Part shown: piece after piece, positions 6,766 through 10,307 of the stretch | Layout: each line of letters begins with the position of its first letter | Numbering within the stretch: the stretch's first letter is position 1 | Origin: DALYDD01 sp046049705 | GTDB lineage: Bacteria; Patescibacteriota; Minisyncoccia; Phycocordibacterales; CAIZLB01 | DNA: 10,307 bases | NCBI GenBank assembly: GCA_046049705.1 | Contig: JBJOQZ010000071.1 | Location: forward strand, 1-10,307 | Direction of reading: 5' to 3' | Program-made: the position numbers and the translations under genes | Notes under the pieces: generated by a model | Told to the model about the DNA's origin: nothing | What the model saw: the letters and a program-made list of their open reading frames with translations, nothing else | Databases searched by the model: none

Positions 6766-6837
6766 AAAGTGTGTAATTGCCGCACCTTTACATATATCTA
6801 TAGGAGATACAGATCAGGGATTGGCGAAATCATCAGT

Positions 6838-7875
6838 CTATCGTAAGTATTTTTCTTTCAAACGCAAGTGCTCTTTATATGTCTCGCTAAAATGCGTATT
6901 TCCTTCTTTATCAGATAAGAAGAAAACATAAGGGTTTGCTTTTGGATTGAGTGCAGCTTGAATCGATACCAGACCTGGGTTTGAGATAGGGGTTGGAGGC
7001 AAACCCTTGAAAACATATGAATTGTATGGATTCTCTTTATCTTTAAGTTCTGCAAGTGTCAGTGTGTCTGATCCTTTGCCAGTCACATATGTCAAAGTAC
7101 TGTCCGCCTGTAGTGGCATACCATTTTTTATCCGGCGCCAAAAGAGGTCGGCTACCAACGCCTTATCTTCAGCTGTACGCACTTCTTTTTCGACAATCGA
7201 AGCCATGATTAAAATTTCATCAAATGTATACCCAGAAATTATTTCACTATTAGTCGTCGAAGCTTGACCTTGATTTGATTCAAACTGATTTTTAAGTTTC
7301 GCTATCCGACGATTAAAATTCTGATCAAGTGCTTTTTCAATTTCAGCTGCGGTCACATATGGATAAAAGAAATATGTATCAGGAAACAATTTCCCTTCCT
7401 TACCTTCAACTTCGTTCATGAAATCTTCAGGTGTAATATGTGGAAATTTCACCTGTATTGCTTTTGCCATCGCATAAGAAGTATATCCCTCTGGAAAAGT
7501 AATCCGTACGGGAGTATATCCATATTCACCTTTTACAAGTCTATCTAAAATACGCAGAACATGCTCTGAATCAGTAAATACATATGTACCCCCTTTGATT
7601 TGCTTACCTACCTGCAATTTTTCAATCATTGTAAGGAATACTTTTTTCGATTTAATTACCTGCATATCCTCTAGTTCTTCTGCAAACTGTACTATATTTT
7701 TTCCGGCATCCAATGTTATCACGGTCCCACCTTTGCCATCATTGAGACGCGATTCATTGATTACCAGATCTGAAGGAGCGGCAAAATACGTCAGCCATAA
7801 CATAGCAAGAATGATCAATACTAAAACAATCAATGTAATTCCCAGTATAAGAAGCCTTTTAATCCAAATAAGCAT
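6838..7875 (-). CDS. mltG: Endolytic murein transglycosylase MltG (YceG-like)
   Basis: MltG cuts nascent glycan strands within peptidoglycan at the outer face of the membrane and is thought to set the end of strand synthesis. The 345-residue protein has an N-terminal membrane anchor (about 7-30), a LysM-like region (about 50-120: ITLDAGKNIVQFAEELEDM, then IKGGTYVF), and the YceG catalytic domain. There FPEGYTSYAMA and LFPDTYFF lead to ILIMASIVEKEV with catalytic E229 (equivalent to E218 of E. coli), then MPLQADSTLTYV (253-264), YNSYVFKGLPPTPISNPGL (284-302) and AALNPKANPYVFF. All signature residues are intact. ATG 7875 lies six bases after the stop of the membrane protein upstream, so the two are surely cotranscribed; the sequence between is AT-rich without a Shine-Dalgarno site. 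Confidence 0.95.
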   Translation of the reverse strand: MLIWIKRLLILGITLIVLVLIILAMLWLTYFAAPSDLVINESRLNDGKGGTVITLDAGKNIVQFAEELEDMQVIKSKKVFLTMIEKLQVGKQIKGGTYVFTDSEHVLRILDRLVKGEYGYTPVRITFPEGYTSYAMAKAIQVKFPHITPEDFMNEVEGKEGKLFPDTYFFYPYVTAAEIEKALDQNFNRRIAKLKNQFESNQGQASTTNSEIISGYTFDEILIMASIVEKEVRTAEDKALVADLFWRRIKNGMPLQADSTLTYVTGKGSDTLTLAELKDKENPYNSYVFKGLPPTPISNPGLVSIQAALNPKANPYVFFLSDKEGNTHFSETYKEHLRLKEKYLR

Positions 7876-7881
7876 ATGATG

Positions 7882-9159
7882 TTATATAGGGAGATTAGTA
7901 GGTGGTTCAACTCTTTTAGCAGATACACGACTCAAGCTAGGTGTTCGTGCAACTTGTCCTGGGAAGTGATAAATTGTTGCAAGCTCTTCGGTCGTCATAA
8001 CAAATGACTTATCTTCTATAACACTATCGTGCACACCTGGTACTGAAAATATCTTGTATTGTGGAATAAAAAATGCACGAGCTTGGTATAGCTGAAATAA
8101 ATCTTTTTTTTGTTTGGCAGTCTTTTTGCCAGACCAATCTTGCCACGGATAATCGAACCCAGGCTTCTCAACTGCCTTAAGTGTATTTAGTGTAGGTGCA
8201 CTAAAGTTAGTGTATGCTCCTCCGAGACCTGATTCTGAGCTCTTTTTGTACTTATCTTTTTCAGCAACATAAATAGCACGTATACCACAATCAAAAGGAA
8301 CTTTGGAAAGATTTTGTTCTATGGCTTTAACTGATTCTTTTTCCTGCTCAGTCAAAGTAGTTACACTGGCTGCCACTGGCTTTGTAGGGTCAATTTTGAT
8401 ATCTCGCTTAGTACGCTTAATAAGGTCCTTTTCGGCATCATATTTCCAATCTATTTTTTCAAACCAAGTCCCTGGCTTCTTTTTATCTTTTCCATGCGAA
8501 CGAATGCAAACCTGAAGCCATGCCTGTTCACCTTTTCCTAATGAACCAAGATATTCGATAAGCGGAGTCAAAGGATCGATTTTTCCCTCTTCTTTGTCAC
8601 TTGCACTAGTCATACCGAAAGCAGTATATGTTTTTATCGGAAGATGCTGTGCACCAGTTTTCCTAAACTCACAGCCCCAGTATCCATATTTTTCAGGATC
8701 ATATGGCACTTGCGCTGCATAGTCTTCTTTTGACATATCTTCAATCTCTATATCAGGATACTGTGAATAGAGTTGCGTCTCAACCATATCCTTAAACTTT
8801 GCTCGCATCCAGATAAAAAACCTTACCTGCCCTTCAATAGACACCATTTCGAGTGAGAACCAAGACCTTGTTGAACCATCTATATATCTATCTATCCAAG
8901 TTCCTTCACCTCCTGGTTGAAAAAGGGTGTTGATAATGAGCTCCATCGATAGTGGTGGTTTGATCACACCCTTTGGTAACCTACACTCTAAGATGACATA
9001 CTTTTGCTCTGCAAAAAACTTTGCACGAACATACATCATCCAGTTTTTCCAAAATACTTTTACAAGAACTATTGGGATAAGTACTACACCTACAACAAAA
9101 ATAAGCTTAATTGATATTGCTACAGTTGATGCAAATGCTTCTTGTGCAAGGGTCTCCAT
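7882..9159 (-). CDS. Single-pass membrane protein resembling the N-terminal half of CPR type IV coupling-type ATPases
   Basis: The 425-residue protein has one membrane segment at about residues 13-36 (IKLIFVVGVVLIPIVLVKVF) and a large cytoplasmic part without Walker motifs or known catalytic signatures. A first conserved-looking region (about 52-140) includes YVILECRLPKGV, MELIINTLFQPGGEGTW and RSWFSLEMVSIEGQVRFFIW. The tail (about 391-425) contains ELATIYHFPGQVARTPSLSR followed by AEKRVEPP-like residues (here AKRVEPPTNLP). From memory, this kind of tail lies just before the ATPase domain in VirD4/TraG-like or HerA-like proteins of Patescibacteria; here the protein ends there. The likely role is a membrane scaffold for a DNA-translocating or type IV pilus/conjugation-like ATPase encoded elsewhere, which is inference. 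It shares a transcript with mltG, which might open peptidoglycan for such a machine. An extended -10 lies 12 bases before the start. Confidence 0.75.
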   Translation of the reverse strand: METLAQEAFASTVAISIKLIFVVGVVLIPIVLVKVFWKNWMMYVRAKFFAEQKYVILECRLPKGVIKPPLSMELIINTLFQPGGEGTWIDRYIDGSTRSWFSLEMVSIEGQVRFFIWMRAKFKDMVETQLYSQYPDIEIEDMSKEDYAAQVPYDPEKYGYWGCEFRKTGAQHLPIKTYTAFGMTSASDKEEGKIDPLTPLIEYLGSLGKGEQAWLQVCIRSHGKDKKKPGTWFEKIDWKYDAEKDLIKRTKRDIKIDPTKPVAASVTTLTEQEKESVKAIEQNLSKVPFDCGIRAIYVAEKDKYKKSSESGLGGAYTNFSAPTLNTLKAVEKPGFDYPWQDWSGKKTAKQKKDLFQLYQARAFFIPQYKIFSVPGVHDSVIEDKSFVMTTEELATIYHFPGQVARTPSLSRVSAKRVEPPTNLPI

Positions 9160-9171
9160 ACGTTTTCTATT

Positions 9172-9180
9172 ATTCTATCA
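9172..9180 (-). promoter_or_regulatory. Extended -10 promoter of the membrane protein / mltG unit
   Basis: TGATAGAAT (9180-9172, minus strand) ends 12 bases before ATG 9159. An overlapping alternative -10, AATAAT (9174-9169), would end nine bases before it. No good -35 is seen because the terminator hairpin of the upstream gene occupies that place. The sequence AATAGAAAACGT before the ATG has no Shine-Dalgarno match. Confidence 0.5.
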
Positions 9181-9183
9181 TAT

Positions 9184-9216
9184 CAAAACAAAAAAGCGCC
9201 TGTGGAGGGCTTTTTT
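9184..9216 (-). terminator. Intrinsic terminator after the sigma-4/HARE gene (symmetrical, works on both strands)
   Basis: AAAAAAGC (9216-9209 read on the minus strand) pairs with GCTTTTTT (9197-9190), enclosing CCT/AGG with a four-base loop and one bulged base. The minus-strand transcript ends in TTTTTTGTTTT (9194-9184). It lies 25 bases beyond the stop codon at 9242. The A-tract/T-tract symmetry means it could also stop plus-strand transcripts, but no plus-strand gene is present. Confidence 0.85.
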
Positions 9217-9241
9217 GTTTCTATAATGAAATAGTTTTTAT

Positions 9242-10291
9242 TTATTTGGTTGTAGCTGGAACAATACTATACTTACCTTCTTTATCTTTCTTGAAAAACT
9301 TATTGTTTTGAAGATTAACGAGAATAGTATTTTCTTTTACATATCGCTCTTTGAGTACTTTTTGAACGATTTCCTCCTTTGTCATTGGTCCATATTTTTC
9401 TAGAACATTTTTGACAACATCCTTTACAACACCGTTTGCATACCCCCATTCAGCAAGTGCATAGAGACCTCGTCCTACAAGAACGAATCGCTTATCTTTG
9501 ATAAGTTCGTTGTGAGTAGTGGCAACATGAGCCTTCTTTTTGAACAAGACTTCAATTTGCTTAGCAATATCTCGGAAGTGGATTGGTGATCCGTGTTTTC
9601 GCATGGCAAGGAATGCATAGTCTCGAATACCCTTAGTCGAGATATTTGATGATGAAGCTTTACCCCATTCACCAAGTGGGTTCTTGGCCATATGCTTAGA
9701 GATATTGAGCCATCGTCGTGCCACTTCTTCATTTCGATATTTTTCGTTTACGTCTTGAAGGTGTTCGAGGAAACTATTGATCATTTCAGATTCAGGAATT
9801 AGAGCATTGTCATCGAGTGACTTATACAACTTTCGAAGTGCATCGTGAATTTTTTTAGATAGCCCAGTATCGATATGCCATCGGTGTTTGAATTCATCAT
9901 CTTCTTTTTCTTTCTTGAACTCTTCTCCAATTGTGAGAATAAAGTGAATATGGTTTCGCGTGATAAGATCTTTCGACAATGTAGTCAAAAGCTCTTCTTC
10001 TGCCACCATACCACCAAGTTCAGTTACCTTTGCATGAAGCTCAGCAAAGACTGCTTTTTCTTGCTTAAAGACCTGAGATTTACGGATATTTTGGATAGCG
10101 GCATGTTCAATCTGTCGAACGCGCTCTCGAGTAATAGTATATTGCTCTCCAATCGCTTCCAAAGTCATTCTTTCGCCATCTTTATCGAGTCCGTATCGAC
10201 GAGAAAGAACAATGCGAGCTCGCTCAGGAAGCGCTCCAAGTAGCTTCTTTGTGATAGCTTTTGGCTTAAATGTAAGGGTTGCTGTTGCCAT
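9242..10291 (-). CDS. Sigma-70 region 4 plus HARE-HTH DNA-binding regulator
   Basis: The 349-residue protein begins with a sigma-70 region 4 fold (about 15-73): LLGALPERARIVLSRRYGL, then the helix-turn-helix TLEAIGEQYTITRERVRQIE, which in sigma factors reads the -35 box. There is no region 2, so it cannot melt a -10 and is not a complete sigma factor. A helical middle (about 80-210) of unknown fold follows. A HARE-HTH domain occupies about 219-285 (DYAFLAMRKHGSPIHFRDIA, VGRGLYALAEWGY), a winged helix also found in the delta subunit of Firmicute RNA polymerase. A third winged-helix-like stretch (about 288-343) includes VVKNVLEKYGPMTKEEIVQK. The architecture suggests a protein that contacts promoter DNA or RNA polymerase; which genes it controls is not visible. 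Its promoter abuts the start codon and a terminator follows, so it is probably monocistronic. Confidence 0.88.
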   Translation of the reverse strand: MATATLTFKPKAITKKLLGALPERARIVLSRRYGLDKDGERMTLEAIGEQYTITRERVRQIEHAAIQNIRKSQVFKQEKAVFAELHAKVTELGGMVAEEELLTTLSKDLITRNHIHFILTIGEEFKKEKEDDEFKHRWHIDTGLSKKIHDALRKLYKSLDDNALIPESEMINSFLEHLQDVNEKYRNEEVARRWLNISKHMAKNPLGEWGKASSSNISTKGIRDYAFLAMRKHGSPIHFRDIAKQIEVLFKKKAHVATTHNELIKDKRFVLVGRGLYALAEWGYANGVVKDVVKNVLEKYGPMTKEEIVQKVLKERYVKENTILVNLQNNKFFKKDKEGKYSIVPATTK

Positions 10292-10298
10292 AAATTTG

Positions 10299-10304
10299 TT
10301 TATA
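10299..10304 (-). promoter_or_regulatory. -10 box of the sigma-4/HARE gene
   Basis: TATAAA (10304-10299, minus strand) ends seven bases before ATG 10291, with only CAAATTT between, so the transcript would start at or next to the start codon. The -35 lies outside the window and cannot be checked. Confidence 0.4.
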
Positions 10305-10307
10305 TCT

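Noticed and set aside
6766..6837. Gap before mnmA with a small dyad (TATCT...AGATA) and TATAGA/TATATG boxes
   Set aside because: The stem is only five bp, no -35 or TGn element is convincing, and nothing decides between a promoter and read-through from mltG, so no feature is listed.
1..10307. Alternative genetic code (UGA as glycine, as in Gracilibacteria/SR1)
   Set aside because: Real genes end at TGA at expected lengths (mnmA at 5575, the ATP-cone gene at 4574, the 513 gene) and no conserved frame reads through TGA.
1..10307. CRISPR array, insertion sequence, tRNA or rRNA gene
   Set aside because: No spaced direct repeats, transposase frame, terminal inverted repeats, tRNA cloverleaf or rRNA-like sequence was seen on either strand.

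Overview
The window is a compact, AT-rich bacterial segment in which every supported gene lies on the minus strand, so transcription runs from position 10307 towards 1. The gene set suggests a Candidate Phyla Radiation / Patescibacteria genome, probably of the Paceibacteria (Parcubacteria) type. The pointers are a small sigma-region-4/HARE regulator, a membrane protein resembling the front half of CPR conjugation-type ATPases, an ATP-cone endonuclease, and almost no Shine-Dalgarno sites. TGA is used as an ordinary stop (for example at 513, 4574 and 5575), so there is no UGA recoding of the Gracilibacteria/SR1 kind. This assignment is inferred from sequence character and remembered family resemblance, not from a search.

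Layout in transcription order: a sigma-70 region 4 + HARE-HTH regulator (10291-9242), closed by a terminator hairpin (9216-9184). A two-gene unit follows: a single-pass membrane protein with a T4-coupling-protein-like tail (9159-7882) and the endolytic transglycosylase MltG (7875-6838). Next come MnmA (6765-5575), an ATP-cone/PD-(D/E)XK endonuclease-like protein almost touching it (5572-4574), a Cas4/RecB-like PD-(D/E)XK protein with four cysteines (4491-3631), oligoendopeptidase F (3607-1802), and a SanA-like DUF218 membrane protein (1786-1145). A small membrane-anchored protein of unknown function, broken by a one-base frameshift in a run of seven G (996-513), ends at a strong terminator (496-444). 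Last is the N-terminal part of alanyl-tRNA synthetase (387-1, running off the window). No stretch over 300 bases lacks a gene.

Functionally the window mixes translation and tRNA modification (AlaS, MnmA), envelope work (MltG, DUF218), peptide turnover (PepF), DNA processing (two unrelated PD-(D/E)XK proteins) and regulation. It is a housekeeping region, not an obvious defence island or mobile element.

Two patterns stand out. First, several genes carry a -10 box, often of the extended TGn type, only 7-12 bases before the start codon and with no Shine-Dalgarno site, which implies leaderless mRNAs. Second, the frameshifted gene at 513-996 is the exception. It has a strong canonical promoter, a perfect dyad at the expected transcription start, a leader of about 87 bases with a 9-bp hairpin whose loop can pair with the ribosome-binding region, and its own terminator. 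It is the most likely place here for something undescribed.
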